Notes: a model not told the origin generated them from the letters alone. A stretch of 64,000 nt of DNA from Harmothoe impar (GCA_947462335.1 OX381716.1:8504861-8568860), one strand, 5' to 3'. Positions 48,219 to 59,870 are shown, counted from the first letter of the stretch. Translations and numbers: made by a program.

Positions 48219-49614
48219 CTAGTTTTTTGGAGGGTTGTACACATCGTTGGTAACAGACCCCCGGTTACCACTGTTACCCTGGGGCTGGTGTGTGTGTGTA
48301 GAACCAAACATCTTGTTGTTACACGCTACAATGTTATGCGGTAGGGTTTTACCCCTCCCGTAGCAGAATGCACATGCATGGAGCAGCCTGACCCCTTGCC
48401 GGTCGTGCGTCGACTTCTGCTTGCATCCTTTGTTGCTATTGAAGTCTGGGCACGTGACTGAGATGCTGACACCCCTGCTGCTACCTGCATTACCTGGTGC
48501 ACTGTTGTGACGTCTGTCCTCGTCGTCACGGCTGGCCGCAAATGACAGCCTGAAGCGTTCGTTCTGTATCAGTTGGTACTCTGACCACTTCAGTTTCTTA
48601 CACTCGACCTGGTCGAATATATATTGCGACCACGCCATGACATTTTTCCAGCTGCGTGTGAGGGAGTCTGTGGACACCTCTAGTAGGTGCTTATGGATGA
48701 ACTGGTAGTTGGCGGCGTCATATGCTGCCGGGTAATCCAGCAGTGCTATGAGTGCATTTATGTATTCACCACTTTTCATACTCCCTCTAAGATCTAACTT
48801 CTCTTTAAGGGTCCTGATCCCTTCCCTCTGGATGAACATGTAAGGTTTGCCGATGAGCTTGTCGGCAAAGATGTCATTGATGAAAGGGTTCTTACCATCC
48901 ACCTTTTGGTGAGACATCTCCTCCTTTCTGATGTTGGCGTCGATGAAACCGCCCTGGTTGGCGATCGATCTGAGCTGAGCTGGGGGGGGGGATCTCGGCA
49001 CACATCGCACCCAGGGGGCCACTGCCACCTGGGGCGTCTGTGGGCTGAGCATGTGGCTGCACGGTGGGCCGTGTGTACACCACTGGCGTGTCTCCTCCAG
49101 TGTGCGCCAGCGGTGTTGTGTTGGCGCCCATGGAGGACACCAGCAGGGCCAGTTGTGTGGTGACACCGTCCATAGTGTCCTTTACCCCTTTTATGTCACT
49201 CCTCATGACATTGACATCAGACTCAATAGTGCCAAGGCGGTATAGGGTTGAGGCATTGCTAGAGTTCATACTACCTGCCCTGTGGGACTGGCGTGTACTT
49301 CTCGCGGTACGCGCTGATCTGGAGGTGGAGTGGCGTGACGGGCCGGCCCTTGTCTGGTTGTGGTCAGTCACGCTGTCCGTGTCAGCGCGGCGTTCTGACC
49401 CCTGTATGGATGACGGGGCTCTGTCCACGGTGCGGAAGGAGACTTCATGGTCAGATGACGACCCTCCATCGTCCACCCAACTCTGTGTCCTGGCCAGTGA
49501 CGATCGTGAATTGTCACTGGCAGAGCTGTGGTATGAGCTGGGTACCTGGTGACTTGTGTTGGAGCTGGCCTGTGACCTCCCGGTCTGAGACCTGGTCCTG
49601 GCTTGGTCGGCCAT
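48219..49614 (-). pseudogene. DIRS gag-like ORF1, frameshifted in a homopolymer
   Basis: The N-terminal frame (49614-48892) is Ser/Arg/Thr-rich and low-complexity. The C-terminal frame (to 48219) holds a conserved helical block (QREGIRTLKEKLDLRGSMKS, AANYQFIHKHLLEVS) and a Cys/His cluster: CPDFNSNKGC, then HACAFCYGRG and LPHNIVAC. That cluster is typical of DIRS/PAT-type gag zinc fingers. The two frames meet at a run of ten G on the + strand (48982-48991), so either an indel or a sequencing error in the run explains the break. The role would be binding element RNA in a particle. Confidence 0.78.
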
Positions 49615-50030
49615 GTTGTGGCCGCCGGCGTCCAGACAAGTGTCCTTCCTTAGAATTCTTCTCCCGACTCAATAAACACCGTTCACACTCTACTACCTTG
49701 TGGCAAATTACTTAATAAATATGTGCAGTATAAGACTGTGTATTGTGAGGTATAAAAACCGTGTAAGCGGCGGCCAAAAAGGTGCGGATTGCAGTGGATA
49801 GAAATTGTAGAAGTGTATACGGCGGAGACAGAGAGAGGAATGGCGGGGGGGAGTTGGACCTGACGGAAGTTGAGGTGGAGACGGATTTTGACATGTAGTT
49901 AATGGTATATAAATAATAAGGTAGGTGGGGTATGGGTTGGATACATGGGTAGGAATGTGCCGCCACCTGTCAGCAATGACCACCCCTGACTGTCGCCACA
50001 GTCAATGGGTACCCCATGATGACTGAGGTG

Positions 50031-50788
50031 CCCCACGAAAGTATTGTGCAGCCATTAGGGGGTTTGTCAGCTTCTCTAGCTCTTTGCTGCAACTCAATAT
50101 TTAGAATAATTGCCCCAGGGTGACTGACTGCTCAGTGAGACTGTCCTGATCAAGAAATCATTCAGAGAAATTAGAATTTCCTTAATGTATTGTGAGTAGG
50201 GAAAGGGTGGAACTGTACCCAAGTCTAGGCACAAACTGCACGACAGGCTGAAGCAGTAGCTTTCAAATCTAGGAATTTGGCTGTTGTTTTGGTTTTGTTA
50301 CCTACTTTCAATAATTGTTTAGTAAATACCTCCCATTCCTTCTAACTTCTGATTTTTTCTTTAGTCCTTATCTTAATTAGCCAGTCCTGTAAGATCATTA
50401 ACCAGCCACAAGATACTTTACTGCTTCATGCACACTTCATCATTATGCAATCCTGCGTCATATCAAGCCTTCAGTGGTATTTCAACCATGGGAGTGAGAC
50501 AGTATTGCCTTATTAAAGCCATTTTTTAACGGTCATATTTAAGGTATAATCTACATTAGAATACATTTTACTGGTACATAGTGGTCTCATTGTCCATACA
50601 AATTGGCACCAGACAAACAAAAAATACAAAAAGCAGAGATAAATATCCCTTAAAGGTGGAAGCCCAACCCCCTAAAGTCTACCTAATAGCTTCAAGAAAC
50701 TCATGAAAGCAGCCCTGGCTTTTCACATTTCAAGTCAGATCAGATTTGCCTCAGTCAGCAAAAGACCCTGCTCAAGGATGCAACATTC
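50031..50788. other. Gene-free stretch
   Basis: No coding frame or repeat is supported between the DIRS element and the next HP copies. Confidence 0.45.
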
Positions 50789-50995
50789 TAACCCTTTAAG
50801 GGCAACAAAGTGCTTAATACGCAATGTCATTTTTTTGTCACGTTGCCTGGAGTCCATTTGCAGAGCTTATAACACAGAGGGGATGGCATCATTAGAGGAC
50901 ATAGTATGCAGCTCTTTGGCATAATGCATGATTGAATGCCTGTGTTGATGGTAGATGTTTAAGGCATTATGCCATCCTCTAAGGGTGAATGGAAC
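50789..50995 (+). mobile_element. Palindromic HP family, copy 13 (degenerate)
   Basis: It starts TAACCCTTTAAGGGC and ends GCCATCCTCTAAGGGTGAA. The interior hairpins are mostly lost, but GGCATAATGCATG and GGCATTATGCCATCC remain as inverse ends. Confidence 0.6.
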
Positions 50996-51000
50996 CCAGT

Positions 51001-51151
51001 TGACCCTTTAAGGATGAATGTCCGGCGAATAACTAGGGTCGGCATGATTCCTAGATGCAGTACTGGTGAGTTACTCGCCAGGGCTGCATTCATGTATCAT
51101 GACGACTAAGGGCATGGTACATTGATACATTATGCTGCCATTTAAGGCGTT
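51001..51151 (+). mobile_element. Palindromic HP family, copy 14
   Basis: It starts TGACCCTTTAAGGATG. The core GGTGAGTTACTCGCC is preceded by GATGCAGTACT and followed by AGGGCTGCATTCATG. It ends GCTGCCATTTAAGGCG. Confidence 0.75.
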
Positions 51152-51466
51152 TTCTTTGTAAAAAAAAGTATTATAGAATTAATCATTTCTCCATGAGATA
51201 TTTGATGTGGTCAATGTTAGGCATGATGATGTATTAGAAGGAGGGATGGGTTCGATACATGTATGACATATTCCCAGTAAACACACCTACGTTATTTGAA
51301 CGTAATTTCAGTACGTAATATAAACGTCCATATGTAAGGGTTGCTTTACGTTATTGAACGTAAATAAACGTTAATTAACGTTCATCAACATTATTTGAAC
51401 GTTAATTTCAGGTTCATTAAACGTTATTTCCACGTTTAATTACGTTATACAAATGTTAGGATGTGG

Positions 51467-51485
51467 GTTCGAATCCTGCATCAAT
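51467..51485 (+). promoter_or_regulatory. Isolated B-box-like sequence
   Basis: GGGTTCGAATCCTGC matches the RNA polymerase III B box (GGTTCGAATCC) exactly, but no A box or cloverleaf is visible upstream. It is probably the remnant of a tRNA-derived SINE. Confidence 0.5.
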
Positions 51486-51825
51486 CAATTCTTTTTGCTT
51501 GCTAAATAGGTTATATGGGACGGGCCTGGTCCTGTCTTGCTGTGTAAGAGAGAAAAATAGACAGAGATAGACATAGACAGCGAAGTTTTATCATCTTATG
51601 TAATTTTAATAAGTTATTTTACGGGGCTTATAATCATGTGTTCATCACTATATCCAATACAATAAAAGCCCTGCCTTTAAAAGTATGTCTCGGTTTGATG
51701 ACGAAATGCTGGTTACAGGATTCGAAACCACATGATGATATTTTAATATTTATTTCAAAAGGTACAATAAGAGGACCTCTCAACTACATTTTCCTGTCAT
51801 ATGCATGAGTAGAACTGATGCGAGC

Positions 51826-51892
51826 TCTGAGAAGGGAACCCTGGACCATTGGACTGCAAGTCCACGGCTCTACCATCTGAGCTATCCCGGCT
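51826..51892 (-). repeat. tRNA-derived SINE head / tRNA pseudogene
   Basis: The minus strand reads GCCGGGATAGCTCAGATGG, with an acceptor-like start and a good D arm (GCTC...GAGC). A seven-base loop CTTGCAG would carry anticodon UGC (Ala). The T arm is not canonical (GGTTCCCTTCT) and the acceptor 3' strand is missing, so this is not a functional tRNA. Confidence 0.55.
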
Positions 51893-52246
51893 TGTGAGGG
51901 GCAATGCAAGAATACTGAAGGCTAATCTTGAGATGGCCTATTAGGTACCTGTAGCAAACCCTGGGTAGCTCAATAAACATAGACATAGGGACTTATACAT
52001 GCATTGGTGCACAGGACATTCTAATACCTGAGTAATGCATGTCCATTCCTACACCCAAGTATAGGTCATTAGCAACCGTTGGATATGCCAACCTAACTCA
52101 TCAAACACAGATGCTAAAAGCATAGGCTACGTCTGAGTTTAATGAGCTATGTTGTCATTGCTAAAGGTCCCTACTATATATAGTAACAAAACACCTTGTA
52201 CAGCATTGCCTGAATAGTATGTTCTATTACCATTGACAGGTATGTT

Positions 52247-52322
52247 GGCTCTGTGGCCTCATGGTTAGCATGGCTGCCTTCAAATCCTGAGGCTAAGTCA
52301 GTGAAGATTCGAGTCCTGCATG
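52247..52322 (+). repeat. tRNA-like segment with A- and B-box motifs
   Basis: GTGGCCTCATGGTTAGCATG resembles an A-box region, and GATTCGAGTCC 55 bases later resembles a B box. No clean cloverleaf is formed. It is likely a SINE head. Confidence 0.5.
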
Positions 52323-52817
52323 GTGTGGGCAATTTTGTTGTCTCAATCTTTCCATTTGAACAGATTTTTCCAAATACAAGGAAAATCTACGTTTGGATTT
52401 GTAAATGATATCCAATGTATTTAGAGGTTTCATTAGAATTTTCCTGCACATTAAACCATGTTTACAAAATTTATAGAAACACTACTGAACTGATCCAGCT
52501 ATTAACATTTCTATATAAATGTTGAATATCCATAGTTCCTAGTTATGAACTATGTCCAGAAACGTGTCCACAACACCTGTAGGCCTATGTTTACTGGGCA
52601 ACCAGTTGTGGCCTTTACCTTTAATAAAAGACCTTTAGCAAACATAGACATAGGAATGCTAAAACATTAGGTACATCTGTGTTTTATGAGCTACATTATC
52701 ATTTGGATCTTTTGCCAGCCTGATGTGGCTTAATAGATGCACTGCTATGTATGTCTTTTAATTGGTACCCCTACCTGGATTACTTTAACCTACTCTGGAT
52801 ATTGAATACCAACAGTC

Positions 52818-52872
52818 AAGCTAGGCTAAAGCATTGGACTCAAGAGCCTGAGGTCTGGGGTTCTCTTCTCGC
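52818..52872 (+). repeat. tRNA-Leu-like fragment
   Basis: AAGCATTGGACTCAAGAGCC resembles a leucine anticodon arm with CAA, followed by GGGGTTCTCTTCTCGC in place of the T arm. It lacks paired acceptor strands. Confidence 0.35.
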
Positions 52873-53226
52873 AGCTGCTAATATTCCTACTGATGTATAT
52901 AAGGATAAATGTAATAAACAAATAAGAAAGATTCTCAAATATATAGTCATTTTAGAACTGATGTAGTTTTACAATATATATTTACATTTGAAAAATAAGA
53001 ATCATAGTTGTATATTTTCTTAGGTTAGGTTTATGTAATTTACATATTTATAAACCTGGAAATAACATTGACATAACGTAAATAAACGTTCATTAACGTT
53101 CATTTAGGTTTAATAACGTAAAAGAACCCTTACATTTGGACGTTATTTAAACGTTCTAAAGTTACTTAATTCAGACATAGAAATGACGTTCTTCGAACGT
53201 TAAACAACGTAAGTGTGTTTACTGGG

Positions 53227-53776
53227 TTGTGTTAATTGTTTTTGGTTATTAAGTAAGGGGGGAACAAAAATACTTTACCCCTCATTGCGGGATAAAGGAA
53301 GGAGTAGGGCGGCAGACACAATGATTATGCATCAGTCAAGAAATAAAATATTAAATATATCAACTTATATCATATTTGGAAAAATAAACAGGCCCTATCA
53401 AATTTGATAATACCTCTTGCTATCAACAACTATTCATCTTACATCTCAATCTCAACTCAAACTCATTAATCAAGTCCCTCCAGAGATATATACAAGATAA
53501 TAATATTATTTTACTTTTTTTTTAATATATTGTATGGCTGTTTTGTACAGTAAAAACGTAGCTCAATTTCCTATGCTGTATAGCTATGAAACCTCATCCT
53601 CCTGTGGGCACTTTGTCCCACAGTTGAGATAGGCCCTCTCAGATTACTGTGGGGGTTGTCCAACAGGAAGAGCACCCACTACCTGCCTGAGGGCTGCCTG
53701 TAAACCATGTTTTTGACAGTCCAGATCTGAATGTAGCATTCCCCTTGTATGGTTCTCAGATCTTTTCAGCATATAA
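53227..53776. other. Gene-free stretch
   Basis: No gene is supported between the inverted-repeat element and the second copy of the segmental duplication. Confidence 0.45.
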
Positions 53777-56624
53777 CTTAATCATAAACGACTCGTAATG
53801 AAAGGATGTTTGTTTAAAAAAACACTTCATCAGATATTTCTCTTTATCCTCACCATGACCCTGCTCAGATTTGTTGACAGATGTTCTGTGCAGGTATGCC
53901 TCCTGTAATATGAAGAGATTTTTATATACATTTATTCTTAACCATGAAATGAATTCTTATTTGCATCAGAGATTCTGTAGTGAGATATAGCCCGATGCCT
54001 TGATGTTTGATGCTTACTATGCTGTGATTACAGTGTTGCATATCCAAAGCAAAGATCTATGCTACCTTTGAGGAGTATACGCAAAGGTTATTCCAGCTTC
54101 AGAAATATCTACAAAATACAGAATGTGATAGGGGTATTTCTGTGATACAATCCTGTGTGAAGAACTTGCATGATACACTCCTTGGAAGCCTAGCCAGAGT
54201 AGGATAAATGCACCATACCAACCGAGAGCATAGAGCATCAAAGCACTTTGCAGCAATTAAGAGGGCTGAGGGTTGTGCACCTAACTAATCTAATAGTATT
54301 GTAATTTCCCTAAGAGCTGTTGTTCAAACCAGGCTTAAATGCCAACTGTCCAGGCTCTCTAAGAGGCTGCAGCCTGAGGCAGCCTCATTACGGTAATATG
54401 GCTGCCTCCAAATGATGATGACATCAAATCTATGGTAATTACGTCAGACACATGGCAGGATGTAATTATTGTCTATACAAATTACGGAGCGCTACACCGG
54501 TCATCTGGTTGTTAGGTTGTCATAGTATCTCAGGTTGTTAGAGAACAATTAGGATATTTTGAGAAAATGTTACTGCCCAGTGTTGCATGTATGCTGTCTT
54601 CAAATACTACTTGATTATTGGGAACCCGTAATTATATTGTCTCATGTTCACATCACATCTAATTCTATTCAGCAAATCTTACTCAGGAAATATATTTATA
54701 CTATAGTTTTGAAAATCAATACTTCCCTTAAGTGGATTGAATGGCATTCAAACAAGTCTTGCAAATATTATATATTTTCAGACAAAAACATAGACAGATT
54801 TAAGTAAACTTGTATCTCAGAATTATATGAGCTGCCCAACAGACATGATAGTGTATTTGAAAACAGATTGGATATTTTCATCTTATACTGGTATTTTCTC
54901 TTTCTTCTCTTTTCAGGCTATAGATGTGGTGGTGACCATACACAGAATTTCTGAGCTACATTGCAGAACAGAGCGGACAAGCTGGAGAAAAACAACAATT
55001 ACTTTCTGGTACAAAAGGAGCAAACTTTGATGTCAAAGCGACAGCATTTGAAAAGACAGCAGATGTTTGATTCAAGTGTCTGCGTCATGCCACCACGACG
55101 AAAATAACACAAAGAGGCCATCTGTTACGAAGAGGGCCATATTGAATGCCCAGAGCTGCCCTGAGAGACCGCCGGATACACACACCGTGCTGCGTCTCGT
55201 CTTCTCACGTCAATATCACATGACCACCACGTGACCGGATGTTGTAACCCTGCCTGGTGCATCCTGGGATGCTTTAATCGAGGCTGGGCTCTGCAGCAAC
55301 CATCTTTGATTCTGATCAGCCAAGTGGAGGGGCCCCTGCCAGCGTGAGTCAAGTAGATTTGGCTCATTTAGAGAGTGTGCTCTTATGGTGCTAGCCTAAA
55401 GGGGTAGGACTGGACTCTGCTGGAGGCTTGCCATTAAGGCAGCAGGAATCCTGCCTCCTGCTGTCTTCTTCTACTCATCCTACCTCAAACCCACACCACC
55501 TGCTCGTCTTCTACTACGCCCTAATAGGGAGCTCCCTCCTAACTTGTACCCCATATAGGGACCATTATAGTCCCAAGCATACTATTAAACACCTGTTTTA
55601 TAGTTGCGTATGTGTATGTCCCCCTCTGGCTCTGCCTTCCCCCCACTTGTCCCCTGTGGTGACCAGCACCAGTTACAAAAGCTGAGACCAACAAAGCACC
55701 ATTTTCATTTCCTGTCACATCCGCGGGAAGCCAGACATGCCCCCAGTATTGCAAGGAAGTGACCTTTGACTGCCTTGTGCATCTGGTGTTGGGCACTAGG
55801 TGGCAGTGCAGAGGTAATCAGAGAACCCTTGCCCCGCAGTGCGTCAATTTGAGTGAGTGATGGCTGGTGGGTGGAGAATTACCCACAGTGTTCAAGTTAT
55901 CAACACTCAACTCTGACATTCTGATACATCAAATACTCTCATGCAGACTGCCTTTTGATGACTGGATTACAATTGTAGAATTTGGATTTTCTTCCCAGGA
56001 CTTTCTTTATGACACAGATATGATTATTTTACATTCAAGTGTATCATAGAAAAGGTATCTAGTAGTAAGATTTCAGAGATTACATATTGCGTGACTATAA
56101 TAGGAAATCACTCTTCTGAAACTGCTTGTTGATGTAGCCTAAAGGATCCAACTGGCTACAACTACAATTACCTCTTAGTGTTCCTCAGGATAGAAGTATA
56201 CTACATGACCCTGTGAGTGCTCCTTCCAAAACTTCCACAATGGATATCATTAATGACACCATGCAGGCTAGTGTAAACTCCTGCCAAGACATGGCTGACC
56301 CCTACTCTAACTCCACCCTGGGGTTATTTACCCCTGACTCATCCACAGCTGTGACGGAGATGCCTGGTTTTTACTACCCTGGGGCAGAGGGGCTTAGGAC
56401 CTTTGGTGACTGGTATAAAGACTACCATGGCTACTTAGCCACTGTGGTGTGCATCCTTGGTATAATTGCCAATATATTAAACATTGTTGTACTTACCTGG
56501 AAAAACATAATATCTGCCACAAACTGTATTCTTACCGGTTTGGCCATATCAGACGGACTCACGATGGTGGCCTACTTGCCCTTTGCTCTCCGGTTCTATG
56601 TATTATATGGCATTGCACCATCTC
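53777..56624 (+). repeat. Segmental duplication, copy 2
   Basis: It matches 1-2860 in direct orientation from CTTAATCATAAACGACT at 53777. Homology stops exactly after GCACCATCTC at 56624, where the Gypsy-like sequence begins. The left edge may extend further but has no partner in this window. Confidence 0.93.
56240..56624 (+). pseudogene. Truncated second copy of the DMSR-like GPCR
   Basis: It begins with the same ATG context as the intact gene at 2476 and keeps residues 1-128, covering the N-terminus, TM1, TM2 and the first extracellular loop. There are five substitutions: S15C, A32P, K53R, R87W and M90I. It ends at APS before TM3. An open frame continues to 56980, but those codons are antisense to retroelement pol and meaningless. 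No downstream GPCR exon occurs in the rest of the window, so this copy cannot make a receptor. Confidence 0.92.
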
Positions 56625-56625
56625 A

Positions 56626-57579
56626 TTATCTCATCAACATTTTCGTAATCTCTTCTTCCGCCACCACTTTCTTCGCCAGCGGAAGACGCCGGAATGGTAT
56701 CTTTACGGGGCTTGCCCCTTCCGTGTTGATGGAATGTAGGACTCGATCTGTTTGTCCCAAGGGCTCTCCGGGCCACGCAAAAGCTGAGCCACATTCCGTC
56801 AACATATCTTTCAAAGCATTTCTCTGCTCTTCTGTCTCCACCCCAGCCTTCTCTACTAATTTTGCCAACCCTTCCTCCATTCCTTCACTATCCGGGATTA
56901 TTCCGGCTCCTTTTTTAAAGCTACTGGTGACCGCCTCTGCGGATATCACTTCTCCCACTACAGTGCCTTTTTCCAGGTAGACGGTTTTCGAACTCGGGTT
57001 CGTTATCGGGGCTACTCCCCAAGCGATATTTCCTATCAGGGTGTCGGCTGACTCCAATCCCTTCTTTCCCAACACCGTCACATTCGGTTCAAACACCCCC
57101 GGAATACCCCTTTTCATCCTGCTTGAGGCTATCAAGACATCACATGCCATCCCGGGGGGTATTTTCACCGTCTGTACCACACTCGCTACCCCGCTTACTT
57201 CTCTTGCCAGGCATTGGATCCTGTCTTTATAAGGATTAGTCAATTTTAACACTCCACTGACCGGGTCCAATTTCGCCCCATATAAGGAAGCGAAATCCAT
57301 CCCTATGATCCCGTCGTCCTCAATCCCAGCAACAGTCGGGGAAATGATGTATTCCCTTCTGCCTACCAAGATGACCATACAAGTCCTACCAAACGTTTGT
57401 ATCTTGCTCCCGTCTGCCGCACATGCATTTACCCTCGTTGTGAGGTCATCATCCATGTTTGACACTAGATCGAAGAACCTTTTTGACATAGCGGAGTGGC
57501 TAGCTCCTGTATCCAATAAAAATTCTCCCATTCTGCCGTTCACAGACACGGACACATACCATCTTTTTCCTCCCATCAT
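56626..57579 (-). pseudogene. Gypsy-like pol: aspartic protease and RT N-terminus
   Basis: The protease catalytic motif is FLLDTGASHSAMS (Asp23 of this frame), followed by the paired-lobe motif DDGIIGMDF. A linker region then leads to the RT entry segment, with HSINTEGASPVKIPFRRLPL and the helix EEEITKML, where typical Gypsy RT continues into the fingers. The frame ends seconds later at the GPCR joint. A same-frame upstream segment (58008-57580, 142 codons) is separated only by TAG at 57580-57582, so it is probably the start of pol. Confidence 0.85.
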
Positions 57580-58008
57580 CTAGGGATTACTTGCGAACCT
57601 TTTGATGTCGTTTGCCATGTCAAAATTGAATCCGAATCCTTTCAAGTAGTCCAAACACGGATGACCCTGGAGAAGGCGGACCCCACCCATCCGGGATAGT
57701 TCCTCTATCCAACCTTCCTCTTTATTGGTGATCGGTTTCCCTTCTTTGCTCTCCCTGGCAACTGTCTCACCAATACCCCCAGCCCCACATGTTTTAGACT
57801 CTTCAGCATTTCTCATGCTGCTGGGCGGACACATTACAGACTCCCCAATCACGTTTGTATGAATCGTATCCTGGCATACTCTCTTAAGGGTCGTCAGTTT
57901 GCCTTCACGGACAACCCCCTCTAATTTTCCGTTTCCTCTCTTTTTCGTTCTCTCCAAACAGGTTTGTCTGCCGTACATTCGGCTGCGAAATGTCCTGTCT
58001 CCTAACAT
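57580..58008 (-). pseudogene. Gypsy-like gag-pol linker segment
   Basis: This is an open segment of 142 codons in the same frame as the protease and one base behind the gag frame, which would fit a -1 frameshift between gag and pol. It ends with TAG at 57580-57582. No domain is recognised. The first ~30 codons overlap gag and are read in the wrong frame there. Confidence 0.55.
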
Positions 58009-59870
58009 CTAAAACACTTTACTGTTGCCCTATCCAACTTCGGGCGTTTCCGATAGTCCAACAGTCCCTTCATTTCTTCCATCATGGCCATCAGACGCTT
58101 CTCGTTTTCGGATGGTCCTACCACCGGAGGGGTAGGAGCAGGTTTGGTGCTCACCTCCCCTTGGATTTCATTCTCGGGTAGCTTACTCATGTTCTTTTTC
58201 CACCATTTCTTCTTGTCCTTCTTGTCGCCACCGATGGCCGCGATTCTCTTCTCATCCGAGCTATCATTCGAATCACTGGCTTCGGTAGTGGCCGCATGTG
58301 CGGATGCCACTCTATGGTTGGGCAGGAACCCGGACAGTAAACGCTTCTTTTTTTCATGCTGATCAGTGGCTAAAAAGAAGTCCACCATGGATGAACCACG
58401 TCCCCATTCCTTCTGTAGGAGCTCCGCATGGGATGGATCCCTCAGCCCTTTGATGAAGTGCGTGAACAGTTCATCCAAGAAATATTCATCATCACGTCTC
58501 CAATAGGGCCGGGTCTTTTGCAACAATCTCTGCAACTCCAAACCAAACACTTTTGGGGACTCCTTCGGTTTCTGTGTCCGAACCTGGAACTCCGACCAAG
58601 GATCATTCGCAGACAATACCCCAAAGATGTGTGTGGCTGCAGCCACCAGTTGGTCATAATCTCCGGATTCTCCATAAGCTAACCGCCAATCATCTACTGC
58701 TATCCGTCCCGGACCTTCACTCAACCAATTAATGAGGGGGCCCAATGAAGCCTCTTTGTCCCAACCATGATAACGGTTGTCGTCGCAGAAGTCTTGGTAG
58801 CTTTCCTTCCAGTTCTCTCCATTAAAACGCTGGGGATTTTGAACAGGCTTCCGAGCCCTGTTATGACTCCATACCAGACGATCGGACTGCCTCCAAATGC
58901 ATTCCATAATTTCAGACTCGTCCTCCCGAGTTTGGCTGCAACAGTCTATCGCCATCCCTTGGATACAGGGATCGGACTCCACTATCGCAGCAACCCTCGG
59001 ACCCATGGACGATCGTTTTGTTAACTTTCGTGGGGCCGGTACCGGTCTTGGGGTACCTCCCCTTGGGCTCGGACCTGTACGTTCCGGACTGGGCGGATAA
59101 CCCCCATTCGAGCCTGGGTTCGGAACAGTACCTGCTCCCCCTCCTGTGCTGGATCCACCTCCATACGACCCTGGGTTCGGAACAGTACCTGCTCCCCCTC
59201 CTGGGCTGGATCCACCTCCCCCATACGTGGGCTGAGGCCCTTCGTCCTGTCCGGCTCCCGGTAGGTATTGGTAGGTTATATTATATATCGGTGGAGGTGG
59301 TACCGTATAATTGTGGCCTGCCAAGGTATCATCCGCAAATGGATGCAGGGAGCCGTAGCTATGATTCATTCTTTTAGGTGGAATCTCGGCCGTACTATTA
59401 TTGTTACAGGAGATCTCTTTCTCTTCCGTTCCCCAATAAGTTACTTTTCGGTCTGCCTCAGTCACGACAGGCTTCCCTCGATTTCGTTCATATTTCCCGC
59501 CCGAAACAGTGCCCCGCGTTTCCAGCGGATCTTCAGGTTTCAGTATCGGACTAGGGGTAGATGCCACGTGCTTGTTTTGTCTGAGCCCCTCATTCTTAGT
59601 CTCCCAGCCACTAGCCTCTCTCTCCTTACGGGTCTCCTCTACCTGTAGCTCATAGGCCAGGTAGGTGTCGTTTATTTCCTCCTTCTTTTTCTGCAGAGCC
59701 TCCAAATCAGCTTTCATTTCAACTTGGGCTTGCTTCAGAGCCTCCCGTTCGTGTTCGAATTGTTCCCGCATCGCTTGGCCGGACTGTCCCTCCTTAGACT
59801 TTCCGGGACTGTCGATCGATCTCGAGCTTGTAGGTGTCCCGAAGGTCTCGACTTTTGCGGGCCTCTTCAA
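58002..59870 (-). pseudogene. Gypsy-like gag (capsid and nucleocapsid)
   Basis: It has 622 codons. Residues ~35-95 form a charged coiled coil (REALKQAQVEMKADLEALQK). Next is a Gly/Ser/Pro-rich linker with the repeated GGGAGTVPNPGS. A Gypsy-type capsid follows (NPQRFNGENWKESYQDF, then YDQLVAAATHIFGV and LFTHFIKGLRDP). The frame ends at KCFRC, where TAG (58002-58004) occupies the first X position after the second Cys of a CX2CX4HX4C zinc knuckle. The His and last Cys follow in the same frame (GHFAAEC). The stop therefore splits the RNA-binding knuckle. Confidence 0.85.

Larger units (their letters stand above)
44720..50030 (-). mobile_element. DIRS-superfamily (tyrosine recombinase) retrotransposon
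   Basis: The order on the minus strand is gag-like ORF, RT/RNase H, then tyrosine recombinase, which is diagnostic of the DIRS superfamily. I see no methyltransferase domain after RNase H, which fits PAT- or Ngaro-like members better than DIRS1 itself. The borders are approximate: split direct or inverted terminal repeats could not be resolved by eye. A minus-strand AATAAA lies near 44722. Confidence 0.82.
51273..53226. mobile_element. 1.95 kb terminal-inverted-repeat element carrying tRNA-like pieces
   Basis: The left end CCCAGTAAACACACCTACGT is matched by the inverted right end, which reads CCCAGTAAACACACTTACGT. Imperfect inverted repeats extend about 170 bases and are built from many AACGTTA-type sub-repeats. 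There is no transposase frame; the longest open frames are under 75 codons. Flanking bases are TT on both sides. It is probably a non-autonomous DNA transposon. The interior holds several tRNA-like or SINE-like segments. Confidence 0.85.

Noticed and set aside
51826..51892. Functional tRNA gene
   Set aside because: The D arm and anticodon loop are good, but the T arm is aberrant, one anticodon-stem pair mismatches and the 3' acceptor strand is absent.
56625..56980. Continuation of the truncated GPCR frame
   Set aside because: These codons are antisense to the Gypsy-like protease/RT sequence and have no GPCR similarity.
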